The translations under genes were made by a program, and so were the position numbers. Shown piece after piece: positions 35,642 through 45,674 of a DNA stretch of 64,000 bases. This stretch comes from Ignavibacteria bacterium (GTDB lineage Bacteria > Bacteroidota > Ignavibacteria > SZUA-365): NCBI GenBank assembly GCA_016720835.1, contig JADKJW010000002.1, forward strand, positions 248,001 to 312,000. The letters are read 5' to 3'. Each line of letters begins with the position of its first letter. Position 1 is the stretch's first letter. The notes beneath the pieces are model-generated. The model searched no databases and had not been told where the DNA came from. It saw nothing but the letters and a program-made list of their open reading frames with translations.

Positions 35642-36220
35642 TCACCTCGACACGAACCCGCTCCCACGCACGGACATCCTCCACTCCAGCTCGACGCTTT
35701 TCCGGATGCCGATACGGCGGGATAAAAGGATCTCGGAGTCCGGTATCTCCTCCGCGTCGACGATGCGCAGCGCGGGGGAGCGCAGCGACGCGCCGTCCTC
35801 CGCGCGGCCGACGGCGAAGGCCTGGCAGCATTTTCCGGGACCGCTGGCGATGTCGCGAAGCCGCTCCACGCCGCGATGGCGCCGCATGACGTCGATGCCG
35901 GCGAGGGGTTCGATGGCGCGGATCAGCACCGCCGCGCCCACGCCGGGACCCTCGGTGACGACGTTCATGCAGTAGTGCATGCCATAGGTGAAGTAGACGT
36001 AGAGGCATCCGCCCGGACGGTACATCACCGCATTTCGCGGAGTCCTGCCCCGGAAGCTGTGCGAGGCCTCGTCGCCGTCCTCGTGATACGCTTCCACCTC
36101 CGTGATGCGGCCGATGAGAACGTCATTGCCGACGCATCGCTCGAAGATCTTGCCGAGAAGCTCGCGCGCGACGGTGAGCGTCGGACGGCGGTAAAATGAG
36201 ACGGGCAGCGGGCGTGGCAT
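35642..36220 (-). CDS. 3-methyladenine DNA glycosylase (AAG/MPG family)
   Basis: 192 aa from the ATG at 36220. Family hallmarks in order: RELLGKIFERCV, RITEVEAYHEDGDEASHSF (the catalytic Glu lies in TEVEAY and activates water), RTPRNAVMYRPGGCLYVYFT and YGMHYCMNVVTE (substrate pocket), GPGKCCQAFAV. Removes alkylated purines such as 3-methyladenine and hypoxanthine in base-excision repair. Full length for bacterial members. Forty-eight bases downstream of a small membrane-protein gene on the same strand, possibly co-transcribed. Confidence 0.95.
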   Translation of the reverse strand: MPRPLPVSFYRRPTLTVARELLGKIFERCVGNDVLIGRITEVEAYHEDGDEASHSFRGRTPRNAVMYRPGGCLYVYFTYGMHYCMNVVTEGPGVGAAVLIRAIEPLAGIDVMRRHRGVERLRDIASGPGKCCQAFAVGRAEDGASLRSPALRIVDAEEIPDSEILLSRRIGIRKSVELEWRMSVRGSGFVSR

Positions 36221-36268
36221 CAGGACTGGCCGGATGAATGACGATGGACGCGTGACACCCCCCGCTCG

Positions 36269-36697
36269 TCAATCGTCGTCGTCGTCGCTCCGGATCGAGG
36301 AGCGCGGCTCCCACAATTCGCCGTTGCAGGGGATCTCGTCTTCGGTGACATGCTCGTCGAGCTTCGAACACAGGACGCCGGTCTCCTCGAAATATTTGCA
36401 GGAGGAACAGAGCGTCCCGGTGAGCACGCGCGAGGTTTCCTCCTTGTACAGGCGGTACTGAATGGTGATGGGATGGACGACGAAGGCGTAGAACGAGATG
36501 GCGGTGATCATCCACCACATCGAGTAGTCGATCCAGCGCACGTATTCGTAGAGGAGCAGCGCGCCCGCGAGCACCAGCGCCGTGCGAAAGATCGCCCAGG
36601 TCACAATGCTGCCGACCGTGTTGCGATAGGGTGCGCGGGGACTCCGGGCATTGGGGTCGCCGTCGATCAACTCGGTCTTCGGATCGATGTCGGTCAT
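36269..36697 (-). CDS. Small membrane protein with Cys-rich C-terminal domain
   Basis: 142 aa from the ATG at 36697 (the frame extends 40 codons upstream; the start choice is uncertain). Two membrane segments (about residues 34-50, SIVTWAIFRTALVLAGALLL, and 56-76, SMWWMITAISFYAFVVHPIT) precede a soluble tail with four Cys, CSSCKYFEETGVLCSKLDEH and EIPCNGELWEP, likely metal-binding or redox-active. It ends in a poly-Asp stretch. Function unknown. Confidence 0.7.
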   Translation of the reverse strand: MTDIDPKTELIDGDPNARSPRAPYRNTVGSIVTWAIFRTALVLAGALLLYEYVRWIDYSMWWMITAISFYAFVVHPITIQYRLYKEETSRVLTGTLCSSCKYFEETGVLCSKLDEHVTEDEIPCNGELWEPRSSIRSDDDDD

Positions 36698-36824
36698 GAT
36701 GAGCGATGCATCCTTTCTGAGGCGTGTACGTGCGCCGGGCGCATTGCTTCGCGCCGTCGAATCTGATACCTTCCATATTCCATCGTGGAAAATCCATTCC
36801 TCCGTGCTGAGAAACAAGACGCAG

Positions 36825-37694
36825 ATGCAATTGTTCGGAAAATCCCCGTTTCGCTGGCCTCCCGCATGGACGCACCGCGTCGACGGCGTGCTGTGGCAAT
36901 TGAAGCTTTCCCCCGCGGGTCGTATCCTCGCCGAAGTGCGTCATCCGGAGCGGAAAACCGCACGGTACACCTGCCTCGACGAGCGCAGCGGCGCGGTGCT
37001 GTGGCAGGACCTCGCCTTCGACGAGCCGTGGTGGATCGGCGTCGAGGAGGTGCTCGCCGATCGCGCCTACTTCCACCGCTACCGCAAGCCCGACATGCCG
37101 CAACATGCCGGCATCATCGCGGTGGACCTCGCGACCGGCGCCACCCTCTGGGAGAACCGGGAATACACGTTCGTGCTCGCCCGCGACAACGAGGTCGTCG
37201 CCACGCGCCAGGGCTTCGACGCGCTCCGCAGCACCGTGCTCGACGCCGCGACCGGGGAAGTCGCGCGAGAACTTGGCACCGACGTCGCCGCGCTCCACGC
37301 CCTGCGCGCCGAACACGACGCGCGCGACGCCTTCGCGGGATATGCCTGGCCCGATCCTCTTGATCAGTCCCATCCTTCCTGGGAAGCGCTGTCACCGGCC
37401 CTCGCGCCCCACATCCCGCTGCAAGGCATCCGCGGCGCCGTCGACGCGCTTCCCCTTGAGGACCTGCTCCTCGCGAGCTGGCACGAGAGCGCCGGAGCGG
37501 ACGGGCTGCTCGACCAGCATTTCCTCGCCATCGACGCGCCCGGCGGCACGGTCGTCTACCGCGACCGGCTCGCCTCGAACGTCGCATCGCCGTCCATCGA
37601 CTCATTTTTCGTCAAGGACGACCTGGTCCTGTACGTCAAGGACACCCACACGCTGACCGTCCATATCCTCCCTTCTTCCGCGGCACTGCCATGA
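36825..37694 (+). CDS. DUF4905-like protein
   Basis: 289 aa from the ATG at 36825. No signal peptide. The opening FRWPPAWTHRVDGVLWQLKL and the alternating strand/turn pattern (VRHPERKTARYTCLDERSG, IIAVDLATGATLWENREYTF, FLAIDAPGGTVVYRDRLASN) suggest a cytosolic propeller-like protein; I associate it with DUF4905 of the FCB group from memory, without a search. Its stop overlaps the next start (ATGA), so it forms an operon with the YjbQ gene and the 38110 gene. Confidence 0.75.
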   Translation: MQLFGKSPFRWPPAWTHRVDGVLWQLKLSPAGRILAEVRHPERKTARYTCLDERSGAVLWQDLAFDEPWWIGVEEVLADRAYFHRYRKPDMPQHAGIIAVDLATGATLWENREYTFVLARDNEVVATRQGFDALRSTVLDAATGEVARELGTDVAALHALRAEHDARDAFAGYAWPDPLDQSHPSWEALSPALAPHIPLQGIRGAVDALPLEDLLLASWHESAGADGLLDQHFLAIDAPGGTVVYRDRLASNVASPSIDSFFVKDDLVLYVKDTHTLTVHILPSSAALP

Positions 37695-38110
37695 CCATCA
37701 TCAACGATACCGTGCGCGTCGATTCACGCGGCAACAGCGACATCATCGACATCACCGAACGCGTCGCCATGCTGCTCTCGCGACACAAGCTCAAGACCGG
37801 CCAGCTGCTGCTCTTCGTGCCCGGATCGACGGCGGGCCTGACCACGATCGAATACGAACCGGGGCTCAAGCAGGACTTCTCGGCCATGATGGAGCGCATC
37901 GGTCCTCGTGCCGCGCATTACCATCACGAGGAAACCTGGAACGACGGCAACGGGCACTCGCACGTGCGCGCCTCGCTGCTCGGCCCGTCCGTCACCATCC
38001 CCTTCAACGAGGGACGGCTGCTGCTCGGCACGTGGCAGCAGGTGGTGCTCGTCGATTTCGACACCCGTCCGCGCAGTCGCGCGATCGCCGTGCAGATCCT
38101 CGGGGAGTGA
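37691..38110 (+). CDS. YjbQ / UPF0047 family (secondary thiamine-phosphate synthase type)
   Basis: 139 aa, complete. Signature features: TGQLLLFVPGSTAGLTTIEY, then HYHHEETWNDGNGHSHVRAS with the conserved His cluster, and GRLLLGTWQQVVLVDFD near the C-terminus. Members have weak thiamine-phosphate synthase activity in vitro; the physiological role is uncertain. It overlaps the previous gene by 4 bases and the next by 1 (TGATG), indicating translational coupling. Confidence 0.92.
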   Translation: MTIINDTVRVDSRGNSDIIDITERVAMLLSRHKLKTGQLLLFVPGSTAGLTTIEYEPGLKQDFSAMMERIGPRAAHYHHEETWNDGNGHSHVRASLLGPSVTIPFNEGRLLLGTWQQVVLVDFDTRPRSRAIAVQILGE

Positions 38111-38863
38111 TGGACGCCGGAGAGCCGCGCCGCGCGCTGGACGACGAGGAAGCCGCACTGCTGCGCTGGCTCCTCCCTTCCGAGGCTCCGGGCTACCGCG
38201 CGGTGCTGGAGCGCCTGCTGCGCTTCACCATCCTCGGGCACGGCCGCTGGGGAGACGGCGATTACATCCTCGGATCGCCGGGCGACACCGTCGATCTCGG
38301 CGATCCGATGGAACGCATCTTCGCGCACGGCGTCGTGGAACACGGCCCCGCGCGGAGGACCGTGACGGTGCACGAGGAGGCGGCAGGACAGATCGAGGTG
38401 CAGTTTGCCGTGCATGGAACGGAACACGCCGGGGCGCTTGATCCGGAAACGCGGCGCTACTCCTGGTCGGAATGGCGTTCCGGACAGCCCGCTCCGAAAT
38501 CCCTCACCCCGGTGCGCGAAATCCCTCTCGACCGCGGAGCGGCGGGCGGCGGACCGGTGTTCGCGCTCGCCCCGGGGCGACGAGAAGCTCTGGCTGCACG
38601 ATCCCGCCACGGGCGTCAATCATCTGATCCCGCATACGGGATTCTACAACGAGCTGATGCGCGCGGCGCGCATTCGCGACGCGCAGCGCGTCTTCGCGCC
38701 GAAGCTGCTCTTCACGGAGCACGCGCGCTACGGCGACGCGGAGATCCTCACGGCATTCGCGCGCTATTCCGCCGCGTACAATATTTTCCGAACTTACACG
38801 GTTTCCACCGCGTCGCCTCCCCGACGGCGTTCGTGGATGGACCGGCTCATCGCAAGGAAGTAG
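38110..38863 (+). CDS. Hypothetical protein (one frame break near 38575)
   Basis: About 250 aa after repair. ATG 38110 shares a base with the YjbQ stop. The first frame (MDAGEPRRALDDEEAALLRW...HGRWGDGDYILGSPGDTVDL) runs to VFALAPG; removing one G from GGGG at 38574-38577 continues as DEKLWLHDPATGVNHLIPHT and ends at TAG 38861-38863. No domain recognised. The coupling to YjbQ and DUF4905-like genes suggests a conserved unit. The break at a homopolymer points to a consensus error. Confidence 0.75.
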
Positions 38864-38869
38864 GACCCG

Positions 38870-39841
38870 ATGGATTCGCAGCAGACGATAGAACACGGCC
38901 GCACGGTCATCCGCATCGAAGCCGCCGCACTGACGGCGCTCGTCGGCCGCATCGGGCAATCGTTCGCGGACGCCGTGAACATGATCCACGCGGCGAGCGG
39001 CCGCGTGGTGGTGACCGGCGTCGGCAAGAGCGGCCTGATCGCGCGGAAGATCGTCGCCACGATGAACTCGACCGGCACGCCGGCGATCTTTCTGCATCCC
39101 GCGGACGCCGTGCACGGCGACCTGGGCATGGTCACGCAGGGCGACGTCGTCCTCGTGCTCTCGAAGAGCGGCAACACGGAGGAGATCCGCAACATCTTCC
39201 CGATGTTCCGGCAGATCGGCGTGAAGACGATTTCGATCATCGGGTCGATGGATTCGTACCTTGCGAAACACTCCGACATCGCGTTGGACGGCAGCGTGGA
39301 GGAGGAAGCCTGTCCGCACGATCTCGCGCCCACCTCCTCGACCACCGTCGCGCTCGCGCTCGGCGACGCCATCGCCATCGCCCTGCTGCAGCAGCGCGGG
39401 TTCACCGTGGAGGACTTCGCGTTCTACCATCCCGGCGGCAGCCTGGGCAAGCGCCTGCTGCTCAGCATCGAACAGATCATGACCATGGGCGACGCGGTGC
39501 CGGTCGTGCGCACGACGGTCCCGTTGACGGACGCGATCCTCGAGATGACCGGCAAACGCCTCGGCGCCACCTGCGTGATCAACGGCGACGGCACGCTCGC
39601 GGGCATGATCACGGACGGCGATCTCCGCCGTCTTCTCGAGAAGCATCACGACATCAACAACCTCCTCGCGGAAGACGCCATGTCGCGGAATCCGAAAATG
39701 CTGTATCCGAACGCCCTCGCGAGCTTCGCGCTCGAAATGATGGAGCAGTACAAAATCACCCAGCTCGTCGTGGTCAATCAGCAGAAGCAGCCGGTCGGCA
39801 TCGTGCACATGCACGATCTGATCCAGCTCGGCCTCCGCTGA
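38870..39841 (+). CDS. kdsD: D-arabinose 5-phosphate isomerase (KpsF/GutQ family)
   Basis: 323 aa. SIS domain (about 25-170) with VVVTGVGKSGLIARKIVATM, SKSGNTEEI and TSSTTVALALGDAIAIALL; then two CBS domains (about 203-323). Converts ribulose 5-phosphate to arabinose 5-phosphate, the first step of KDO synthesis for LPS. Fits the lipid A genes at 54-58 kb. Six bases after the 38110 gene. Complete and typical in length. Confidence 0.95.
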   Translation: MDSQQTIEHGRTVIRIEAAALTALVGRIGQSFADAVNMIHAASGRVVVTGVGKSGLIARKIVATMNSTGTPAIFLHPADAVHGDLGMVTQGDVVLVLSKSGNTEEIRNIFPMFRQIGVKTISIIGSMDSYLAKHSDIALDGSVEEEACPHDLAPTSSTTVALALGDAIAIALLQQRGFTVEDFAFYHPGGSLGKRLLLSIEQIMTMGDAVPVVRTTVPLTDAILEMTGKRLGATCVINGDGTLAGMITDGDLRRLLEKHHDINNLLAEDAMSRNPKMLYPNALASFALEMMEQYKITQLVVVNQQKQPVGIVHMHDLIQLGLR

Positions 39842-39896
39842 CCGGATCGCGCGCGCGGCCCCCCTTTCGTATCCTCCACCGATTTCCAGCGCATCC

Positions 39897-41747
39897 ATGG
39901 CAAAGCAACGACCCTTCCTCGACGCCCTGTCCGACACCGTCCTCCTTTTCGACGGGGGGATGGGCACGGAGTTGTACAAGCGCGGCGTGTACATCAACAA
40001 ATGTTTCGAGGAGCTGAACCTCGCGAACCCGGGCCTGGTCCGTCAGGTGCACGAAGACTACCGGCGCGCGGGCGCGGACGTGATCGAGACCAACACCTAC
40101 GGCGCCAACCGTCACAAGCTCGAGGCGCACGGTCTGCACGATCAGCTCGACGCCATCAACCGCGCGGGCGCCGCGCTTGCGCGCGAAGTGGCCGGCGACG
40201 ACCTCTACGTCGCGGGATCGATCGGACCGCTCGGCCTGCAGATCGAGCCTCTCGGTCCGACCTCCCGCGAGGAGGCGCGCGCGCTCTTCGCCGAACAGGC
40301 GCAGGCCCTGCTCGACGGCGGCGTGGACCTCTTCATCCTCGAGACGTTCATTTACCAGGCGGAACTTGAACAGGCCGTCCTCGCCGTGCGCGGACTCTGC
40401 GCCCTGCCGATCATCGCGCACATGACCATCAACGACGACGCGAACTCCCTGACCGGCGCGGAAGCGGAGCTGATGGTGCAGGAGATGGAAGCGACCGGCG
40501 CGGACGTCATCGGGGTCAATTGCACCGTCGGTCCGAACGTGATGCTCACCTGGCTCGAGCGCGCGCGCGCCCACACCGCGCGCCCCATCTGCATCATGCC
40601 GAACGCGGGCAAGCCGCGCAACGTGGACGGCCGCAACATCTACCTGACCTCGCCCGAGTATCTCGGCGAATTCGCGAAGCGCTACATCCAGAGCGGCGCC
40701 AACATCATCGGCGGCTGCTGCGGGACGGGACCGGAGCACATCAAGCGGATGCGCGACGCCGTCACCGTCTTCGCGCCGATGGCGCGCACGGCGCGCATCG
40801 AGATCGCGGCCTTCGACAAACCGCGCGACGTGGAGGTGGTGCCGATCGGCCGGAAATCGCGCCTCGCGCACCGGCTGCAGGACAATCACTTCGTGACGTT
40901 CGTGGAGCTGCTCGCGCCGCGCGGCGTCTCGGCCGAGCGCGAAATCGAAAGCGCGCGGACGATGTTCTTCCACGGCGTGGATGTGATAAACATTCCCGAC
41001 GGTCCGCGGGCCAGCGCGCGCATGTCCGCCCTGTCGCTCGCCGTGCAGATACAGCGCGAAGTGGGCATCGAGACCGTGCTGCACTACGCGTGCCGCGACC
41101 GCAACGTCATCGGCATCCAGTCCGACATCCTCGGCGCGTACGCGCTCGGGTTGCGCAACATCCTCGCGGTGACGGGCGATCCGCCGAAGCTCGGCAACTA
41201 CCCGGACGCGACGGCCGTGTTCGACGTCGACGCGATCGGCCTCGTCAACATCCTGCACCGGCTGAATCACGGGCTCGACATCGCGGGCAATCCCATCGGC
41301 GCGCCCACCGGCATGCACGTGGGCGTGGGCGTGAATCCCGGCGCGGTGAATCTCGATCAGGAACTGCGGCGTCTCGATTGGAAAGTGGAGGCCGGCGCGG
41401 AGTTCATCGTCACGCAGCCGGTATTCGATCTCGCCGTCTTCGAGCGTTTCCTGAAGCGCATCGCGCATATCAAGCTGCCGCTGATCGCGGGCCTCTGGCC
41501 GCTCGCATCGCTGCGCAACGCCGAGTTCATGAACAATGAAGTTCCCGGCTGCGATGTTCCCGAAGCGCTGATGGCGCGATTGCGCGCGCATGCGGATTCG
41601 AAGGACGCAGCCCGCGCCGAGGGCATCGCCATCGCGCGCGAAACGCTGGAACTGATGAAGGATTCCATCGCCGGCGTGCAGATCTCCGCGCCGTTCGGAC
41701 GCGTGGAAGCGGTTACGGAGATTCTCGACGGAGTGAATCTGCGGTAA
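39897..41747 (+). CDS. Fused homocysteine S-methyltransferase / methylenetetrahydrofolate reductase
   Basis: 616 aa. The N-terminal half is a MetH-type methyltransferase barrel: FDGGMGTELYKRG, then the zinc Cys ligands in GVNCTVGP (about 208) and GGCCGTGP (about 273-274). The C-terminal half (about 300-616) is a MetF-like FAD barrel: FVELLAPRGVSAEREIESAR, HYACRDRN, VTGDPPKLGNYPDATAVFDVD, FIVTQPVFD. It supplies methyl groups for methionine by joining 5-methyl-THF formation with homocysteine methylation, as in YitJ-like proteins. Both halves look catalytically complete. Confidence 0.93.
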   Translation: MAKQRPFLDALSDTVLLFDGGMGTELYKRGVYINKCFEELNLANPGLVRQVHEDYRRAGADVIETNTYGANRHKLEAHGLHDQLDAINRAGAALAREVAGDDLYVAGSIGPLGLQIEPLGPTSREEARALFAEQAQALLDGGVDLFILETFIYQAELEQAVLAVRGLCALPIIAHMTINDDANSLTGAEAELMVQEMEATGADVIGVNCTVGPNVMLTWLERARAHTARPICIMPNAGKPRNVDGRNIYLTSPEYLGEFAKRYIQSGANIIGGCCGTGPEHIKRMRDAVTVFAPMARTARIEIAAFDKPRDVEVVPIGRKSRLAHRLQDNHFVTFVELLAPRGVSAEREIESARTMFFHGVDVINIPDGPRASARMSALSLAVQIQREVGIETVLHYACRDRNVIGIQSDILGAYALGLRNILAVTGDPPKLGNYPDATAVFDVDAIGLVNILHRLNHGLDIAGNPIGAPTGMHVGVGVNPGAVNLDQELRRLDWKVEAGAEFIVTQPVFDLAVFERFLKRIAHIKLPLIAGLWPLASLRNAEFMNNEVPGCDVPEALMARLRAHADSKDAARAEGIAIARETLELMKDSIAGVQISAPFGRVEAVTEILDGVNLR

Positions 41748-41812
41748 AGTTTACTTCATCCTTTTCTTCACACCGTCTTTACTATGGCCTTTCATTTCAT
41801 TACTTTCGCGGT

Positions 41813-42160
41813 ATGGCGTCCTACGGCTATCGCGAACATACCGAGCCTCACCGGTACATCCGGCTTCTGAAGAACAAGAAGGTGGCGATCATGCTTGCGG
41901 GCATGCTCCTCGCGGTGTTGCTCGTATCGTTCAGCAACAAGGGTTTGCTGCGCCGCATCATCCTCGAAAAGGAATTGCGCGACACGAACGAGAAGGTGGT
42001 GGAACTCGCCGCCGACATTGAAGAGTTGCGGAGACAGCGCGATCTGTTGCAGAATGATCGCGCGACCATCGAGCGCGTCGCGCGTGAAGCGCATGGCATG
42101 ATCAAGCCCGGCGAAGTGGTGTACCGCATCCGGCCCGCGAAGGGAAACGCGGCGCAATGA
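41813..42160 (+). CDS. FtsB/DivIC-type septum formation initiator
   Basis: 115 aa. A basic N-terminus (RLLKNKK), one membrane helix (about 26-43, VAIMLAGMLLAVLLVSF) and a coiled coil (about 48-90, LRRIILEKELRDTNEKVVEL...LRRQRDLLQNDRATIERVAR) ending in EAHGMIKPGEVVYRI, the conserved tail of this family. Bridges the divisome with FtsL and FtsQ. Overlaps the next gene by 4 bases. Confidence 0.9.
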   Translation: MASYGYREHTEPHRYIRLLKNKKVAIMLAGMLLAVLLVSFSNKGLLRRIILEKELRDTNEKVVELAADIEELRRQRDLLQNDRATIERVAREAHGMIKPGEVVYRIRPAKGNAAQ

Positions 42161-43104
42161 TCCTGATCGGCGTCGATCTGGGCGGCACCAACATCAAGTC
42201 CGTTCTGCTTGGAGACGATGGGCGCGTCCTGCAACAGGCATCGCTGCCCTCGCACGCGGAAGGCGGACCGCGCGCGGTGATCGAACAAGTGCATCGTTCC
42301 ATCGAGACCCTGTTGGCCGACGGCGGCGTCGATCGCGCGCGCGTGGAAGGCATCGGCGTCGGCGTGCCGGGTTCCATCGATTTCACGCGCGGTCTCGTCC
42401 TGCATCCGCCGAATCTTCCCGGCTGGGAGGAAGTTCCGCTGGAGTCGCATCTGCGCGCGCGCTGGGGCGTCGCGGTGGCGGTGGACAACGACGCCAACTG
42501 CGCGGCGCTCGGCGAGGCGCATCACGGCGCGGGCCGCGGCATCGCGCACTTCATCGGTGTGACGCTCGGCACCGGTGTCGGATCGGGCATCATTCTCAAC
42601 GGCCGCATCTGGCACGGACAGCACGGCTACGGCGGCGAGCTGGGGCACACCTCCATCGACCTGAACGGTCCCGAATGCGGCTGCGGCGGAAGCGGCTGCG
42701 TGGAGGCGTACATCGGCAACCGGTTCATGATCGCGCGCGCGCTGCCCGTCATCGCCCATCATCCCGACAGCGCGCTGTACCGTCAGGCGACGCGAGATCC
42801 CGCATCGCTGACCCCGCGCGACATCGCGGAGGCAGCCGCCGCCGGCGACGCCCTCGCGCACGAGATCCTCTTCGATGCGGGGTCCATGCTGGGCGCGGCC
42901 ATCGCCAGCGCCGCGAACCTTCTCGACATCACGACCTTCATCATCGGCGGAGGCGTGGCGGCGGCCGGCAAGCCGCTCTTCGACGGCATCATCTCGTCCG
43001 CGAACCGCCGCGTCCTCAAAGTGCATCGCGGCACGCTCTCCATTCTTCCCGCCGCGCTCGGCAACGACGCGGGCATGCTGGGAGCGGCGTCGCTGCTGGG
43101 ATGA
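42157..43104 (+). CDS. ROK-family sugar kinase (probable glucokinase)
   Basis: 315 aa. ATP-binding opening GVDLGGTNIKSVLLGDDG; acceptor region GVPGSIDFTRG, VDNDANCAALGEAHHGAGRG, TLGTGVGSGIILNGRI; the ROK zinc motif CGCGGSGCVEAYIGN. Phosphorylates glucose or an amino sugar with ATP. Coupled to ftsB. Complete. Confidence 0.92.
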   Translation: MILIGVDLGGTNIKSVLLGDDGRVLQQASLPSHAEGGPRAVIEQVHRSIETLLADGGVDRARVEGIGVGVPGSIDFTRGLVLHPPNLPGWEEVPLESHLRARWGVAVAVDNDANCAALGEAHHGAGRGIAHFIGVTLGTGVGSGIILNGRIWHGQHGYGGELGHTSIDLNGPECGCGGSGCVEAYIGNRFMIARALPVIAHHPDSALYRQATRDPASLTPRDIAEAAAAGDALAHEILFDAGSMLGAAIASAANLLDITTFIIGGGVAAAGKPLFDGIISSANRRVLKVHRGTLSILPAALGNDAGMLGAASLLG

Positions 43105-43300
43105 GTCGTGAATCGTGAGGTCGTGAAGTCGTGAATCGTGAAGAGCCTGCCCCGAGCGAAGCCGAGGGGTGAATCGTGCGGGAAGGAGTCCTGAGCCGTG
43201 AAGCGAAGCCGAGAGGTGAATCGTGAGTCAAGTCAGGATCGCGATACAGGAATCGTGAGATGATCGAGTGGTGAGTCGAGCTATCGCCATGAAAAGAACT
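43105..43300. repeat. Short direct repeats of GTGAATCGTGA type
   Basis: The 236-base gap before 43341 contains repeated copies of GTGAATCGTGA / GTCGTGAA / GTGAGTC, and CCCCGAGCGAAGCCGAGGGG at 43151-43170 with a variant GAAGCGAAGCCGAGAGG near 43202. No gene. Such words resemble dispersed intergenic repeats. Confidence 0.7.
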
Positions 43301-43340
43301 GAGGAGCTTTCGACATCAGAACAGGAATACCGGTGGTGGA

Positions 43341-45540
43341 ATGAGGAAGACGAAGAAGGCAGGCTCTCCTGATGGAACACCCAGCGGGCAGTCAGATGCG
43401 CGTCTGCTTCCGCTGGATATCGTCGTGCTCATCTCGATCGCGCTTTTCAGCCTCGCCAGGCTCGGTGCCTCATGGTTGCCGGAGGCAAGACTGTGGGGAC
43501 TGAATTTCAGCGCATATCAGCTCCATCGCTGGGATGTGCTGATCGCGCTCCTCCTTCCGCTGCTCATGCTGCTTCCCGCGTTTCGTCGCTGGATCGATGC
43601 GCGCATGCGATCGTTCTTCACGGGCGCGTTGTCCGGTGTCGCTCTCTCCCTTTCGCTGCTGGCCGTCGTCGCGGTCCCCGCGCTGTTCGCAGTGCTGTTG
43701 CCTGTCGCCTATGCATTTCTCGGCGACGGCGCGATCTATCTCTCGGAGATGTACCGCATCATCGAGCATCCCGATGCCGGAACCAGTCTGATCAAACCGA
43801 CCTCGTTTTCTTACGGGACACGCATTGCACATTCTCGGAACGACGATCGCTCCCGAGGATTTGCGAGTCCCGTACCGTGTGCTCGGCGCGCTCGGCATCG
43901 GCGTCATGCTGTTCTTCGCACAGCGCAGCATCCGTCTCCACCGCGACGCGCGCACATTTTTCCTGTCGATGCTCATGGTGTCATCGTCAGGGTTGGTCGT
44001 CTGTCTCGGATACGTGGAATTGTACGCGATGTCGTACGCGTTGACCGCCGCCTTCTTCTTTACGATGTGGGATGCATTCAAGGGAAAGGGTCCGCTGTGG
44101 CTGCCGGCGGCGCTCCTCACTGCGGCGGCGGCGTTCGGCGCCTCTGCGCTCATTTTCCTTCCAGCCTGGTGCTTCGCGGCGCTCGCGTCCACGACGATGG
44201 GCAATTCCCCGCGGGGCAACACGCGTCTGCTCATCGCGCTCCTCGTCCTCACAGGGTCGGCGGCCGTGATCATTGCCACGTTCCCTTCGGGCGGATGGAG
44301 CGGTGCATACATCCTCCCATCAGCGTCCATCGAGGACGTTCAACGCGGGATGTCATTCGGCTGGCAGCGCTACACAATGTTTTCCGCAGCGCATTTCACG
44401 GACATCGCGAACGTGCTGCTGCTCACTGCCGGCGCTGCCGCGGTGGCGCTTCCGGTGCTGCTTTGGGCCGGACGGCGGTCAGGAGTGCTCGCGCAGCCCC
44501 TCTTCCAATTTTCGATCGTCGCTCTCGCGGGCGCGCTGGTACTGCTCTTCGAAGGCAACGCCGCACTCGGCCTCGCGCGGGACTGGGACATCGCGGCGCT
44601 GCCGTCACTCGCGGTGTTGTTCAGCCTTGTCGTTCTCGTTGATCATCTTGCGAGCACGCGCCTCATCACGTTCTCCACCGCGACGATTGCCTTCGTGTTG
44701 ACGGCAGTCGTCTCTCTGTACTCATGGGCAGTGCTCAATCACGACGGCGATGCTTCGGCGTTGCGGCTCCGCACCCTTGTACACGCGGACAGTGAATACC
44801 TGCTCCCGCACAACACCTACCATGGCTTCGAGAATGTCCGCAAGTACGCGGTGAAGGTGCGCAACGGCGACCTGGCGCTCGGCAGCGTGAAGGATCAGAT
44901 CGGAACGGGGTACGAAACAATGACGTCGTACCGGCGGGCGTTCGATCTGATTTCCGCGATGACCGATACGGAGCGTCGCAGGCAGGAGCTGCGCTGGCTC
45001 CTCGATGCGCTCTCGACCGGTCTCGCCGCCGGCGCGGAACCGCAATCCTTCCGTTTCCTGCCGCGTGAGGAGCTGCGCGGCTTCGCCACGAGGGTGCTCC
45101 TGTCGGCGTTGCAAGCAGGCGACGCGCAGCTTGCGCGCGAATACGCGACGCGAATCCGGGTCGTCGCGCCGGATTGGAAGGAGGAGGGATGGATCGCGGT
45201 GTTCAGCGACACGACGCTGTCGCTCGACGCAAAGACCGCGCTCGCGGAAGCATCGACGGACGCGCGCACCGCGGAACCGACGCTGCTCGATCTCCTCGGT
45301 CAGCTCTATGAGATGAACGCGCGCTTCCCCGATGCGGCGGCAACGTACGAACACGCGTTGCGACGCGACTCCTTGAATTTTCCCGAGACGTACATCAGCC
45401 TTGTGCGCGCGTACGACCAGATCCCGGGGTCGGAAGCGCGCGCGCGGGAAACGCTGTCACGCCTCGTACGGAACTGCCGCAACACGGCGCAGGCGCGGCA
45501 GGCGATGCGCGCCCTCGAGGCGCAAACTCAGCGTCGTTGA
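43341..45540 (+). CDS. Polytopic membrane protein with C-terminal TPR-like region (one frame break near 43807)
   Basis: About 732 aa after repair. The first frame starts at the ATG at 43341 (GGTGG upstream) and holds the first membrane segments; removing one T from TTTT at 43806-43809 gives PTSFLTGHALHILGTTIAPE and continues through about eight more membrane helices to residue ~470. The soluble C-terminus carries helix pairs of TPR type (LLDLLGQLYEMNARFPDAAATYEHALRRDS). Loop and TPR layout resemble membrane glycosyltransferase-like (GT-C) proteins, but I see no certain catalytic motif. Confidence 0.8.
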
Positions 45541-45674
45541 CCTCATGCGGTGCAGCGCGGCAGCCGCAACGCGCCGCGGGAGATCCCGGAACAATACCCG
45601 TTGCGCGATTGTTATACGTGTACTCCCCTTTTCGAGCACAGAGTCTTTCACTCACCAGATGAGAGAGGTGTGTC

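Noticed and set aside
39774..41591. 605-codon minus-strand open frame opposite the methionine/folate fusion gene
   Set aside because: A shadow of a well-conserved enzyme; His/Arg/Asp-rich translation without motifs.
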